Source: Streptomonospora mangrovi (lineage in GTDB: Bacteria > Actinomycetota > Actinomycetes > Streptosporangiales > Streptosporangiaceae). From it: a DNA stretch of 64,000 nucleotides. A program made the position numbers and the translations under genes. The notes below the pieces were generated by a model, which made no database searches, was not told the DNA's origin, and worked only from the letters and a program-made list of their open reading frames with translations. Position 1 is the stretch's first letter; each line of letters begins with the position of its first letter. Shown piece by piece: positions 17,445 through 25,676 of this stretch. Location: assembly GCF_027604915.1 (NCBI RefSeq), contig NZ_JAJAQC010000016.1, positions 1 to 64,000 of the forward strand, given 5' to 3'.

Positions 17445-17909
17445 TCAGGCGGAGCCGGACGGCTCCAGGTGGGCGGTGAGGAAGGCCCGCTCGTCGCCGC
17501 TGAGGCGCCGGGGCGCCTGCTTGGCGGTGTCGTAGCCGACGAGCACGCTCATGGCGCGGGCGTAGACGTGGTCGTCGTCGCGAATCTCATAGGCCAGGCG
17601 GAAGCTGGCGGTGCGGACCTCGGTCACCCACGTCTCGACCCGCACGGGGTCGCGGCGGAGCAGGATCGGCTTGAGGTAGTCGATCTCGTGCCGGGCCACG
17701 ACCAGCCCGCCCAGCCGGGTGTGCGACTCCGCGGGGACGTCCCACCGCAGGAACGCGATGCGGGCGTCCTCAAGGTAGGTGAGCATCCGGACGTTGTTGA
17801 CGTGGTTGAGCGGATCCAGGTCGGCGAACCGCACGTGCGCCCAGTAGACGTGCCGCCCCGACTCCCGCCCCTGCACCCGGGCGCCCTCGGCCGTGGTGAC
17901 TGCCTCCAC
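17445..17909 (-). CDS. acyl-CoA thioesterase (4HBT hot-dog fold)
   Basis: A 154-aa single hot-dog domain. The 4HBT hallmark VRFADLDPLNHVNNVRMLTYLEDARIAFL contains the catalytic-type aspartate (DLDPLNHVNN). IDYLKPILLRRDPVRVETWV and SFRLAYEIRD complete the fold. It should hydrolyse an acyl-CoA or related thioester in the cytoplasm; the chain length is unknown. The GTG start follows a GAAGGGGAGGGG stretch. Confidence 0.88.
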   Translation of the reverse strand: MEAVTTAEGARVQGRESGRHVYWAHVRFADLDPLNHVNNVRMLTYLEDARIAFLRWDVPAESHTRLGGLVVARHEIDYLKPILLRRDPVRVETWVTEVRTASFRLAYEIRDDDHVYARAMSVLVGYDTAKQAPRRLSGDERAFLTAHLEPSGSA

Positions 17910-18037
17910 CTGGAACCCCTCCCCTTCACAACGCGGACGGCACCACGCTACCGGCCGCGCCCCGAACGGGGTTCGGGAAGCCCAGGCCCAACGGAGCGAC
18001 CCCGCTCACACCGGGAGCGACGGGCCCGGCGGCGGGG

Positions 18038-18511
18038 TCAGTTCTCGTCGGCCTTCGCGACGGCTTCGGCCTCCAGTGCGGCGGCGAGCCGGCGGCGCAG
18101 CCAGTCGGGTGTGGAGTCACTGTCCCGGGGATAGGCGCGGGAGTCCACGAGGAAATCGTAGTCGTGAGCCGGGATTGAGAATGAGGGTTCCTCGTCGTGG
18201 CTGTAGTGAACCGTGAACCGCCCCGGGCGGGTAAGGATGTAGACAGCCTTGAACCACGTGCCCTTGCCCGGTGAGTACATCCCGTCCCGCAACTCCGTCA
18301 TCTTCGCGATGGCAGCGGGCGGCGTTGACACTGACGTTGACTGTTCGTCGTCCAGCACGGCGGTCGTCTTCGTGGAACAGAAGTCCAGCAATGCGTCGCA
18401 GCGCAAAGTGACCTTGTTCCAGTTCCGCGGCGCTGCTTTGGCTAGAGCCCGGCCGACCTCGCGGAGGATGGCCTCCTGCTGCGCGGGAGTGAGGCGACCA
18501 CGGGCGCTCAT
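18038..18511 (-). CDS. YezG-like immunity protein, copy 3 (distal to toxin)
   Basis: A 157-aa acidic protein, the last of three tandem paralogues downstream of the nuclease toxin. REVGRALAKAAPRNWNKVTLRC at the N terminus, GRFTVHYSHDEEPSF in the middle and LVDSRAYPRDSDSTPDWLRRRL at the end recall the YezG/DUF600 immunity fold, which in Bacillus protects against a toxin with the same nuclease domain. That family call is inference from pattern. It ends in ALEAEAVAKADEN. Start ATG with AGGTAG upstream, as in the other two copies. Confidence 0.8.
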   Translation of the reverse strand: MSARGRLTPAQQEAILREVGRALAKAAPRNWNKVTLRCDALLDFCSTKTTAVLDDEQSTSVSTPPAAIAKMTELRDGMYSPGKGTWFKAVYILTRPGRFTVHYSHDEEPSFSIPAHDYDFLVDSRAYPRDSDSTPDWLRRRLAAALEAEAVAKADEN

Positions 18512-18541
18512 GGGGCTACCTGTCTTATGAACGGGGCGCAG

Positions 18542-19015
18542 TCAATGGTCATTGTCCTTCGCGACGGCCTCGGCCTCCAGCGCGGCGGCGAGCCGTCGGC
18601 GCAGCCAGCCGGGGGTGGCGTCGCTGTCCCTCGGGTACGCGCGCGAGTCCACGAGGAAGTCGTAGTCGTTGACCGGTATAGAAAACGAGGGCTCGTCGGT
18701 GTAGTTGTAGTCGATTGTGTACCGCCCTGGTTGCATGACCCGGTAGATCGCTGTGTACCAGGTGCCTTTGCCCGGCGTGTACATACCAGTTCGGAGCCGT
18801 CCCATCTTCACCGCTGCCTCGGTGGGGACGGACACGCTCGTTGAGGTGCCGTCGTCCAGCACAGCAGTGGCCTCGGTGGACCGGAACTCGACAAGTGCGT
18901 CACAGCGCAAGGTCACCTCGCTCCAGTTCCGCGGCGCGGCCTTGGCGAGTGCTTGTCCGATCTCGCGGAGTAGGGATTCTTGCTGTGACGGAGTGAGGCG
19001 GTCGCGGGCACTCAT
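18542..19015 (-). CDS. YezG-like immunity protein, copy 2
   Basis: 157 aa, the same length as both neighbours and alignable without gaps: REIGQALAKAAPRNWSEVTLRC, PGKGTWYTAIYRVMQPGRYTI, LVDSRAYPRDSDATPGWLRRRL. Differences cluster in the middle third (ATAVLDDGTSTSVSVPTEAAV, GRYTIDYNYTDEPSFSI), the region likely to contact a toxin. The 30-nt spacers before and after it are near identical, so the copies arose by tandem duplication. It is probably cotranscribed with the toxin. Confidence 0.8.
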   Translation of the reverse strand: MSARDRLTPSQQESLLREIGQALAKAAPRNWSEVTLRCDALVEFRSTEATAVLDDGTSTSVSVPTEAAVKMGRLRTGMYTPGKGTWYTAIYRVMQPGRYTIDYNYTDEPSFSIPVNDYDFLVDSRAYPRDSDATPGWLRRRLAAALEAEAVAKDNDH

Positions 19016-19045
19016 GGGGCTACCTGTCTTATAAACGGGTCGCGG

Positions 19046-19519
19046 TCATTTGTCGTTGGCCTTCGCGACGGCCTCGGCTTCCAAAGCGGCGGCGAGTCGA
19101 CGGCGTAGCCAGTCGGGTGTGGACGCGCTGTCCCGGGGATAGGCGCGGGAATCCCTGAGGAAGTCGTGGTCGTAAGCCGGGATCGGGAACGAGGGTTCTT
19201 CGTCGTAGCTGTAGTGAGCCTTGAACCGACCTGGGCGTGTAACCCTGCAGACCGCTCTGTACCACGTTCCCTTGCCAGGTGTGTACATTCCGGCCCGCAA
19301 CTTCCCAAGCTTGACCGCGACTTCAACAGGAGTGGACATCTGTTCCGTACTGCCATCATCCAAAACGGCGGTGGCCTCCGTGGTACTGAAATCGAACAGG
19401 GCGTCACACTCCAATCTCAATTCTTCCCAGTTTCGCGGCGCCGCTTTTACCAGGGCGCGGCCAATCTCACGAAGCAGGGAGTTCTGCTGCGCGGAGGTGA
19501 GGTGGTCGTGGTGTCTCAT
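19046..19519 (-). CDS. YezG-like immunity protein, copy 1 (adjacent to toxin)
   Basis: 157 aa, and the most divergent of the three: it starts MRHHDHLTSAQQNSLLREIG and has PSFPIPAYDHDFLRDSRAYP. Its base composition is noticeably less GC-rich than the chromosome average. As the gene next to the toxin (26 nt apart) it is the best candidate for the cognate immunity partner. The two distal copies may be paralogous spares or guard against related toxins of competitors. Confidence 0.8.
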   Translation of the reverse strand: MRHHDHLTSAQQNSLLREIGRALVKAAPRNWEELRLECDALFDFSTTEATAVLDDGSTEQMSTPVEVAVKLGKLRAGMYTPGKGTWYRAVCRVTRPGRFKAHYSYDEEPSFPIPAYDHDFLRDSRAYPRDSASTPDWLRRRLAAALEAEAVAKANDK

Positions 19520-19543
19520 GGGGCTACCTGCTCTTACGGGCGT

Positions 19544-22132
19544 TCACTGCCAGTTCGGAATATTTGGGTACCTAAGAGGGCGGGGGTACCTGACTCCGTT
19601 GACCTCCCACTCTACGAAAATATCGGTGGGCGGGGGATGCAGCACTCTTCCGTTTGGAGCGGTCAGCGTCGGCATGTTTGGATCGTACACATTGGTGATA
19701 CGGACCTTGATCTCCGGCTTCGGATCCTGGCGCAGGAGGCGGACCCACTCCTCCTCAAGCCTGCGGAAACTGCCGTCGATACCGGGCAGGTGCGTCCGCT
19801 TCTGGTTGACCGTCTCCAGCATCGGGACCACATTGAGGCGTTCCCCACCACCGCCGAACTCGCTGGCGCCCGCCATGTGCCCGCCGTTCCACTCGACGTC
19901 CTCGTAGAGCGGAAGCTCGCCGGGGTTGGGCGGGCGCCCGTGCCTGGCCGTGAACTGCTCGGTGAGGTACTCGTTGTAGACCCGGTAGTAGTCGCGGCCC
20001 TCCCAGCCGATGGCCCGCTGCTGGGTGTCGTTGCGGGCATTGCTGTCCAGTTCAAGGACGCCCTCCATTGACTCCGTTCGGCCCAGGTGATCGGTGCGGT
20101 AGGTGTACCGGTCGTCGACTACGTAGGTGGCGTTCGGCCGGGGGTTCGTCAGTTCGGGGTTCTGCGCGCTGTCTCGATCCGTACGCGTGTGGACCTCGAT
20201 GACCTCGCCCTTGTCGTTGGTGATAAACACCTCGGCGTGGCCGTTCTCGTAGTCGGCGTCACTCGCGTGGTTCTCCCGATAGTCCCGCAGTTCGTAGCGG
20301 GTGTTCGGGTCGAGTCGGCCGCTGTCGCCGAAGCGCTTTCCCTCCTCCGGCCACAGGGGACTGTCTGGGTCGAGCCTTTCCAGCGCGGGCGGCCGAGGTG
20401 GGGCGTCCTCACCCTCTTCGCCGTCCCCGCTGCCATCGTCGTCAGGGAGGTCGAAGTCGACCTCGGCGTCCTCGTTCCGTTCGTCCTCAGGAGACCCATT
20501 CGGGTCCTCCTGGGCCGGGTTCGCCCGGTCTGCCGGGTCGCCCTCGGGAGCGCCCTCCGGGCGCTGCCCCTCGGGGATGTCGGGTTCCTCGTCCGGTAGG
20601 CCGGGATCGTCGTCCCCCGGGCCGCCGGAACCGTCTCTGCCGCCGGTCCCGCCCCCGCCTCCGCCGGACGGGTCGGGACTCGCGACCGTCTCCGACCCCG
20701 AACCGGTCCGGGTGCCGCCGGACGGCGGCGGGTCGGTCGGGGTGGTGGTGGGTGGGCGGGTGGGGGAGTCCGAGGGGGTCGGGGTGGACGAGGGCGGGGT
20801 GTCGGGGCCGTCGGCGTTGGCCTCGATGTCGGGGGCGCCCACCAGTGCGGGTTGGCGGCGCCAGCCGGCGGCCTCCTCCAGGGCGGCCTCCAGGCCGATC
20901 TCGTCGGCGCGGATGTCCAGCACCTCGTTGATGCGCTGCTGGAGTTCGCTCGTGGTGGGGGCGTCCTGGCCGTTGATCCGGCTCAGGTCGAACTCCGTGC
21001 CGGTGCGGGTGAACTCCGGGCCGTCCCCGCCGCTGCCGTCGCCGTTGCGACCGGGTCCCAGGTCGCCGAGATTGCCCAGGGTGCGCACGATCCGCGTGCC
21101 CCGCCAGGCCATCAGCGGGACGCCCACGATCGCCCCGGCACCGGTGGCGGTCAGGGCCGCGCCGCCCACGATGCTGCCGATGTTGACGAGTCCCTGGGTG
21201 ATCACGTAACCCGGCCGGTCGTCCCACTCCCGCCACGGGACCATGGAGTGGGCGATCTCCGTCCATGCAGTGCGGGCCGTGGAGAGGCTCCACTCGCCGT
21301 CGTGGTAGCCCGCGAGCATTCCGACACCGGCCAGCGTGTCGCCCCAGGCGGTGGTGGCGTTGTCCCACATGGTCCCGGGATCGATCGTCCAGTCGCCCTG
21401 GCCGTCGTGGAAGCCGAACATCCCCAGGGTGTCCTGCACCGAGCCCCAGGTCAGGTCCACCAGCGCCGAGCCGACGTCCTCGTACCAGGGGGCGTCGTGC
21501 TCCTGGGGGACCGCCCAGGGAGTGGCGACGTCCTCGGGAGGGCGGGTGTAGCCGTAGGCGACCTCGTTGCGGCCCAGGTTGGGTTGGGAGTCGGGGTCGG
21601 TGGCGACGAACCGGGTGCCGCCGAACAGGGCGGTGATGGCGTTGGCGCAGGTGCGCTCGGCGGCCATGAAGTCGTTCTGGACCTTGATCAGGTCGTTGTT
21701 GAGGGTGCTGAGCTCCTCGACCTTGTCCTCGTCCTTGCGCCAGTCGTCATTGCCGTCGATGTGAGCCTGCATGGCGACGGCGTCGGCCTTGAGGCGGTGC
21801 CAGCGCTCCAGGATGGGGCGCACTTCGGCGGCGAACTGGATGAGGGCGTCGCCGGCGGCGGTGGCCGCGTCGTCGATCTCCCCGCCCCAGGTGGGGACCT
21901 CGTCCACGGCGCTCAGCAGGGTGTCGGCTTCGGGCGCGGAGTAGATGCCGCTGAGGCCGTTCCACCCGGTCTTGATGTCGTCGCCGATCTCGGCGATGTC
22001 GCCGCCGGTGCCCTTGAGGGCGCGCCCGGCCTCTTCGACGTCGTCGGGCTGCACCGGGGGAATCGCGATCGCGGAAGGGTCGATTCCGTCCGAAAGACCC
22101 GGGGGAAGGTCGTCCTCGCCCATTCCTGTCAC
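19544..22132 (-). CDS. WXG/T7SS-type polymorphic toxin with C-terminal NucA-like nuclease domain
   Basis: An 862-aa modular toxin. Residues 1-200 are a helical WXG-type secretion region (DIKTGWNGLSGIYSAPEADTLL), the marker of type VII (ESX) export in actinobacteria. A hydrophobic stretch lies near residues 315-350 (GLVNIGSIVGGAALTATGAGA). Residues about 430-610 are a Pro/Gly/Asp-rich linker. The last 190 residues match the DNA/RNA non-specific endonuclease NS_2 pattern: YTYRTDHLGRTESMEG, then GGHMAGASEFGGGGERLNVVP (histidine near residue 750), then a basic tail. The acidic residue of the usual DxGH is Asn here (WNGGH). It is followed by three immunity genes. It should act as an antibacterial nuclease in target cells. 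Confidence 0.85.
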   Translation of the reverse strand: MTGMGEDDLPPGLSDGIDPSAIAIPPVQPDDVEEAGRALKGTGGDIAEIGDDIKTGWNGLSGIYSAPEADTLLSAVDEVPTWGGEIDDAATAAGDALIQFAAEVRPILERWHRLKADAVAMQAHIDGNDDWRKDEDKVEELSTLNNDLIKVQNDFMAAERTCANAITALFGGTRFVATDPDSQPNLGRNEVAYGYTRPPEDVATPWAVPQEHDAPWYEDVGSALVDLTWGSVQDTLGMFGFHDGQGDWTIDPGTMWDNATTAWGDTLAGVGMLAGYHDGEWSLSTARTAWTEIAHSMVPWREWDDRPGYVITQGLVNIGSIVGGAALTATGAGAIVGVPLMAWRGTRIVRTLGNLGDLGPGRNGDGSGGDGPEFTRTGTEFDLSRINGQDAPTTSELQQRINEVLDIRADEIGLEAALEEAAGWRRQPALVGAPDIEANADGPDTPPSSTPTPSDSPTRPPTTTPTDPPPSGGTRTGSGSETVASPDPSGGGGGGTGGRDGSGGPGDDDPGLPDEEPDIPEGQRPEGAPEGDPADRANPAQEDPNGSPEDERNEDAEVDFDLPDDDGSGDGEEGEDAPPRPPALERLDPDSPLWPEEGKRFGDSGRLDPNTRYELRDYRENHASDADYENGHAEVFITNDKGEVIEVHTRTDRDSAQNPELTNPRPNATYVVDDRYTYRTDHLGRTESMEGVLELDSNARNDTQQRAIGWEGRDYYRVYNEYLTEQFTARHGRPPNPGELPLYEDVEWNGGHMAGASEFGGGGERLNVVPMLETVNQKRTHLPGIDGSFRRLEEEWVRLLRQDPKPEIKVRITNVYDPNMPTLTAPNGRVLHPPPTDIFVEWEVNGVRYPRPLRYPNIPNWQ

Positions 22133-22294
22133 CTCGTCGGCGTTTCACCCAGAGTGGAACGCCAGACACTTTAGCGACGCTTTGCTTGTACTGAAGGGTG
22201 ATTTGACCTGTTTGTGACTGGTGGTAATTCGGGCCGGACCGAAAAACGAATCCGCCCTGCGGAGTTCTCGCATGTAACAGGCGAAAAAGACAAC

Positions 22295-22351
22295 GCGGCG
22301 GGCGCCGGTGCCGTGACCGGGAGTGGTCACGGCGAAACCGGCGCCCGCCGC
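22295..22351 (-). terminator. strong rho-independent terminator of the prolyl oligopeptidase gene
   Basis: GCGGCGGGCGCCGGT (22295-22309) pairs perfectly with ACCGGCGCCCGCCGC (22337-22351). Inside it GCCGTGACC pairs with GGTCACGGC. Read on the minus strand the hairpin is followed by GTTGTCTTTTTCGCC, a true U tract. The rest of the 22133-22382 gap is relatively AT-rich and should hold the toxin promoter. Confidence 0.85.
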
Positions 22352-22382
22352 ATTGCGTCGCCGACCGCCTCGGGGCGGCCGG

Positions 22383-24479
22383 TCAGTCCTCCGCCACCTC
22401 CAGGCCGGTGTGGTGGGCCAGGAACGCCAGTTGGTCGGCGCTCAGCCGGACCGTGCGGCTGACCGACCGGGCGCTGTGGCCGACCTCCGCCTCGCGGCGC
22501 AGCAGGACGGGGCGCTCCCGCACCGGGGCCGGGGTGGCGTGCTGCATGGCCGCGCACATCTTGCGGGCGTGCAGGGGGTCGACCCGGGTGTCGTTGTCGA
22601 AAACCGTGAAGAGCGTCGCCGGGTAGCGCACACCCTCACGCACGTTGTGGTACGGCGAGTACGCCAGGAGCCACCCCAGCGCCTCAGGATCCTCGGCGCT
22701 GCCGTACTCCACGTTCCACAGTTCGCCCAGCCCGAACCGCTCGTAGCGCACCATGTCCAGCAGCGGTGCCGAGCACACGGCCGCCGCGAACAGGTCGGGC
22801 CGCTGCGTGATCACCGCGCCCACCAGCAGGCCGCCGTTGCTGCCGCCCATCACCGCCAGTCGCCCGGGCGTGGTGCGGCCGGTGGCCACCAGGTGCTCGG
22901 CCGCCGCGACGCAGTCGTCGAACACGTTCTGCTTGTCGCCCAGCATCCCGCCGCGGTGCCACTCCTCGCCCTCCTCCAGGCCGCCGCGCAGGTTGGCCAC
23001 CGCGTAGACGCCGCCCGAGCGCACCCAGGCCAGCGCGGTCGCGGAGTAGTCGGGCGTCATCGAGATCGAGAACCCGCCGTAGCCGTAGAGGATGGCCGGG
23101 CGCGGCCGGACCTCCCCGGGGGGCGACACCACCAGCATCCGCACCGGCGTGCCGTCGCGCGAGGTGAAGGTGACCTGCTCGGTGCGCACCTCGGGCACCT
23201 CCGGCGCGCCCGGCGCCGACGCCCACAGCGCCACCTCGCCCGTGCGGGCGTCGTAGCGGTACACCGCCCCCGGTGTGGTGCTGTCGCTGTAGCGGAACCA
23301 CGCCTCGTGGCCGCCCTCGGGGCGCGCCGCCACCCCGCCGATCGAGCCGATGCCGGGCATCTCCACCGAGCCCGTGCGCCGGCCGTCCGCCAGCGCGTGC
23401 ACGCTGACCTCGCTCACGGCGTGGCGCCGCCACGACACAAGCAGCCGGGGCTCGGCCAGTCCGGGGCCGTCCAGCACGGCGTAGCCGCCGAACACCGCGT
23501 CGGGGTCGGCCGCCACCAGCGTGGTCCAGTGCTCGTAGCCGGGCGTGCGCGGGTCGGCCACGCACAGCCGCCCGCGCGGGGCGTCGCGGTCGGTCACCAG
23601 GTACAGCCGGCCGTCGCGCCCCACGTGCGGGGCGACCTCGGCGTCCACGCCCTCCTGCACGACGCTGAAGCGGGGCCGCTCCGGCCCCGACTCCGCCAGG
23701 TCGGCGATCCAGGCGTCGTTGCGCGAGGAGGTGCCCTTGGTGGCGGTGAGCACCAGCCACCGGCCGTCGCGGCTGACCCCCACCCCGTAGTACTCGGTCT
23801 TGTCGCGGCCCTCGCCGAACACCAGCACGTCGTCGTCGGGCGAGGTGCCCACCCGGTGCAGGTAGACCCGCCGGTGGTACTGCTCCTCGCCCTCGGGCAC
23901 CGCGCCGGGCGCCAGCCGGCGCACGTAGTAGAACGCCTCGCCGCCGGGCAGCCAGGCCACCGGGGAGTAGCGGCAGCGGTCGATGGGGCCGTCCACCACC
24001 TCGCCGGTGGCGATGTCCATGACCCGCAGCAGCGACTCCTCGTCGCCGCCCTCGGAGACCTGGTAGGCCAGCAGCCGCCCCTCGTGGTCGGGCCGCCAGG
24101 AGTCCAGGGTGGTGCCGCCGGTGGGGTCGAGCGCCACCGGGTCGATCAGCGGGCGCTCGACGCCGCCGGGCTCGGCCAGGTAGAGCACCCCGTGCTCCTG
24201 CTCGGGCGCACGCCGCATGAACAGGTACCGCTCGCCCCGCCACACCGGCACCTGGACCGTGCCGGCGCCCAGCAGCGCCTGGACCCGCCGGCCCAGCTCC
24301 TCGCGCCCGCTCCAGCGCGCCGACTCCTCCGCGAACAGCGTGTCCTGGGCGTCGGACCACTCCTTGGTCCGGGGCGAGCGCGGGTCCTCCAGCCAGCGGT
24401 AGGGGTCGTCGACCAGGTGGCCGTGCAGGTCCTCCCGGCAGTGCACGCGCTCGGCGGCGGGGTAGCGAGGTTCAGGCAT
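22383..24479 (-). CDS. prolyl oligopeptidase, S9A family
   Basis: A 698-aa cytoplasmic-looking serine peptidase without signal peptide, cleaving short peptides after proline. The N terminus (YRWLEDPRSPRTKEWSDAQ) is typical of S9A and leads into a seven-bladed propeller. The C-terminal hydrolase domain has the nucleophile Ser547 in GGSNGG, the acid in FDNDTRVDPLHARK and the histidine in EVGHSARS. The length is standard. It is a single-gene unit ended by the hairpin at 22295-22351. Confidence 0.93.
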   Translation of the reverse strand: MPEPRYPAAERVHCREDLHGHLVDDPYRWLEDPRSPRTKEWSDAQDTLFAEESARWSGREELGRRVQALLGAGTVQVPVWRGERYLFMRRAPEQEHGVLYLAEPGGVERPLIDPVALDPTGGTTLDSWRPDHEGRLLAYQVSEGGDEESLLRVMDIATGEVVDGPIDRCRYSPVAWLPGGEAFYYVRRLAPGAVPEGEEQYHRRVYLHRVGTSPDDDVLVFGEGRDKTEYYGVGVSRDGRWLVLTATKGTSSRNDAWIADLAESGPERPRFSVVQEGVDAEVAPHVGRDGRLYLVTDRDAPRGRLCVADPRTPGYEHWTTLVAADPDAVFGGYAVLDGPGLAEPRLLVSWRRHAVSEVSVHALADGRRTGSVEMPGIGSIGGVAARPEGGHEAWFRYSDSTTPGAVYRYDARTGEVALWASAPGAPEVPEVRTEQVTFTSRDGTPVRMLVVSPPGEVRPRPAILYGYGGFSISMTPDYSATALAWVRSGGVYAVANLRGGLEEGEEWHRGGMLGDKQNVFDDCVAAAEHLVATGRTTPGRLAVMGGSNGGLLVGAVITQRPDLFAAAVCSAPLLDMVRYERFGLGELWNVEYGSAEDPEALGWLLAYSPYHNVREGVRYPATLFTVFDNDTRVDPLHARKMCAAMQHATPAPVRERPVLLRREAEVGHSARSVSRTVRLSADQLAFLAHHTGLEVAED

Positions 24480-24659
24480 GACCAGAACTCTATCCGGCGG
24501 TCCCGGCGCGCCTCGGCGCCGCCGCCGGGGCCGCCGACGATCATGAGTTTCCCGCCGGTTTTCGCTGCCTACGCATAATTAGGGTGGCGGCGGAGCCGGT
24601 CGACCAAGCAAACTGAATGCGGGACGTTACTCGGCGGGAACCACCCACGGGAGGTCCGT

Positions 24660-24782
24660 GTGGCAACGCGAACAGTGCCGGTCGTCGTGCGACCGGTTGA
24701 CAAGGAGGTCTCCTGGCTGGCCGATCGGCTGGCCGGGGATGAGACACGGCCGAGCGCTACGCCGGTCCGGGAGACGCCGTGA
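24660..24782 (+). CDS. 40-aa small protein translationally coupled to the HNH nuclease gene
   Basis: A GTG start with GGGAGG 5 nt upstream opens a 40-codon frame: MATRTVPVVVRPVDKEVS, then WLADRLAGDETRPSATPVRETP. Its TGA overlaps the next GTG by 4 nt (GTGA). The spacing and overlap are hard to obtain by chance. A CATAAT/TAGGGT promoter-like patch at 24574-24585 lies before it, so it would be in the same transcript. I do not recognise a family. It could be a small accessory protein or a leader peptide controlling HNH translation. Confidence 0.6.
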   Translation: MATRTVPVVVRPVDKEVSWLADRLAGDETRPSATPVRETP

Positions 24783-25324
24783 GCACCGCGCGCAGTACGG
24801 AGGGCGACACAATCCACCGCCACGTGCTGCTGCTCAACGCCAGCTACGAGCCGCTGACCACGCTGCCCATGCGCCGCGCGATCCTGCTGGTGCTGCGCGA
24901 GAAGGCCGAGGTCGTGCACGGCGACTCCGCCGGCAAGGCGCTGCACTCCGCGACCACCGCGCTGTCGGTGCCCTCGGTGATCCGGCTGCGCCGCTACATC
25001 AGAGTGCCCTACCGGCGCCGGGTGCCGCTGACACGGGTGGCCCTCATGCGCCGCGACGCCCACCGCTGCGCCTACTGCGGGAAGCGGGCCGAGACCATCG
25101 ACCATGTCATCCCGCGCAGCCGCGGCGGCGGACACGTCTGGGAGAACGTCGTGGCCTCGTGCAAGACGTGCAACCACCGCAAGGCCGACCGCCTGCTCGA
25201 CGAACTGGGCTGGACGCTGAACGTCACCCCGACCGTCCCGCGCGGCCTGCACTGGCGGCTCATCAACGGTGAGAGCCACGGCGACCCCCAGTGGGCGCCC
25301 TACATGGCGCGGGTGGCGGCCTAG
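24779..25324 (+). CDS. HNH endonuclease family protein
   Basis: A 181-aa protein of a family widespread in actinobacteria. The N-terminal VLLLNASYEPLTTLPMRRAI and VPSVIRLRRYIRVPYRRRVP are followed by the HNH core with CAYCGKRAETIDHVIPRS and ENVVASCKTCNHRKADR. The paired CxxC motifs form a structural zinc site, and Asp-His of IDHVIPRSRGG plus the Asn and His in the last helix form the catalytic metal site. The natural substrate is unknown. Genomic context gives no restriction system. It overlaps the preceding 40-aa ORF. Confidence 0.9.
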   Translation: MSTARSTEGDTIHRHVLLLNASYEPLTTLPMRRAILLVLREKAEVVHGDSAGKALHSATTALSVPSVIRLRRYIRVPYRRRVPLTRVALMRRDAHRCAYCGKRAETIDHVIPRSRGGGHVWENVVASCKTCNHRKADRLLDELGWTLNVTPTVPRGLHWRLINGESHGDPQWAPYMARVAA

Positions 25325-25347
25325 CGGCCCCGCCCCCGGCACGGCCG

Positions 25348-25391
25348 GGCGCCCGGAGGCGGACTCCACGTCCCATCCGCCTCCGGGCGCC
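25348..25391 (+). terminator. 16-bp perfect hairpin terminator after the HNH gene
   Basis: GGCGCCCGGAGGCGGA (25348-25363) and TCCGCCTCCGGGCGCC (25376-25391) are exact complements with a 12-nt loop, 24 nt after the stop. The next gene's -10 hexamer begins immediately after it. Confidence 0.8.
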
Positions 25392-25397
25392 TATTCT
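25392..25397 (+). promoter_or_regulatory. -10 element of a leaderless fmdB-like mRNA
   Basis: TATTCT lies 6 nt before the ATG at 25404 and there is no Shine-Dalgarno, the usual arrangement of leaderless actinobacterial genes. Confidence 0.55.
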
Positions 25398-25403
25398 TGT
25401 GCC

Positions 25404-25607
25404 ATGCCTCGTTACGACTACCGGTGCCGCGAGTGCGGCGACACCTTCGAGCTGTCGCGCCCCATGGCGGAGTCCGACGCCCCGGCCGTCTGCCCCGGCG
25501 GCCACGACGACACCGTCAAGCTGCTGTCGACCGTGGCCGTGGGCGGGATGGCCGCCGCGCCCGCGCCCGCCGGGGGCGGCTGCTGCGGCGGGGGCTGCTG
25601 CGGCTGA
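25404..25607 (+). CDS. FmdB-type zinc ribbon protein
   Basis: A 67-aa protein beginning MPRYDYRCRECGDTFELSRPM with a second metal pair in APAVCPGGHDD, the FmdB/CxxC_CxxC zinc-ribbon pattern, although the second pair is CxxxH rather than CxxC. The C terminus is a Gly/Cys tail (GGGCCGGGCCG) that could hold additional metal. The molecular function of the family is not settled. The first base of the ATG is probably the transcription start. Confidence 0.85.
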   Translation: MPRYDYRCRECGDTFELSRPMAESDAPAVCPGGHDDTVKLLSTVAVGGMAAAPAPAGGGCCGGGCCG

Positions 25608-25676
25608 CCCGAGCCCCGCACCCCGCCCGCCCGGCCCGGCGCCCGGGGCACCGGCCGGACGGGCGGCGCGGGTCTG

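Larger units (their letters stand above)
18038..19549. repeat. tandem triplication with a 504-bp period
   Basis: The three immunity genes start exactly 504 bp apart (18511, 19015, 19519 on the minus strand). The inter-gene segments repeat CATGGGGCTACCTGTCTTAT with few changes. No indel has accumulated in any copy. Confidence 0.85.
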
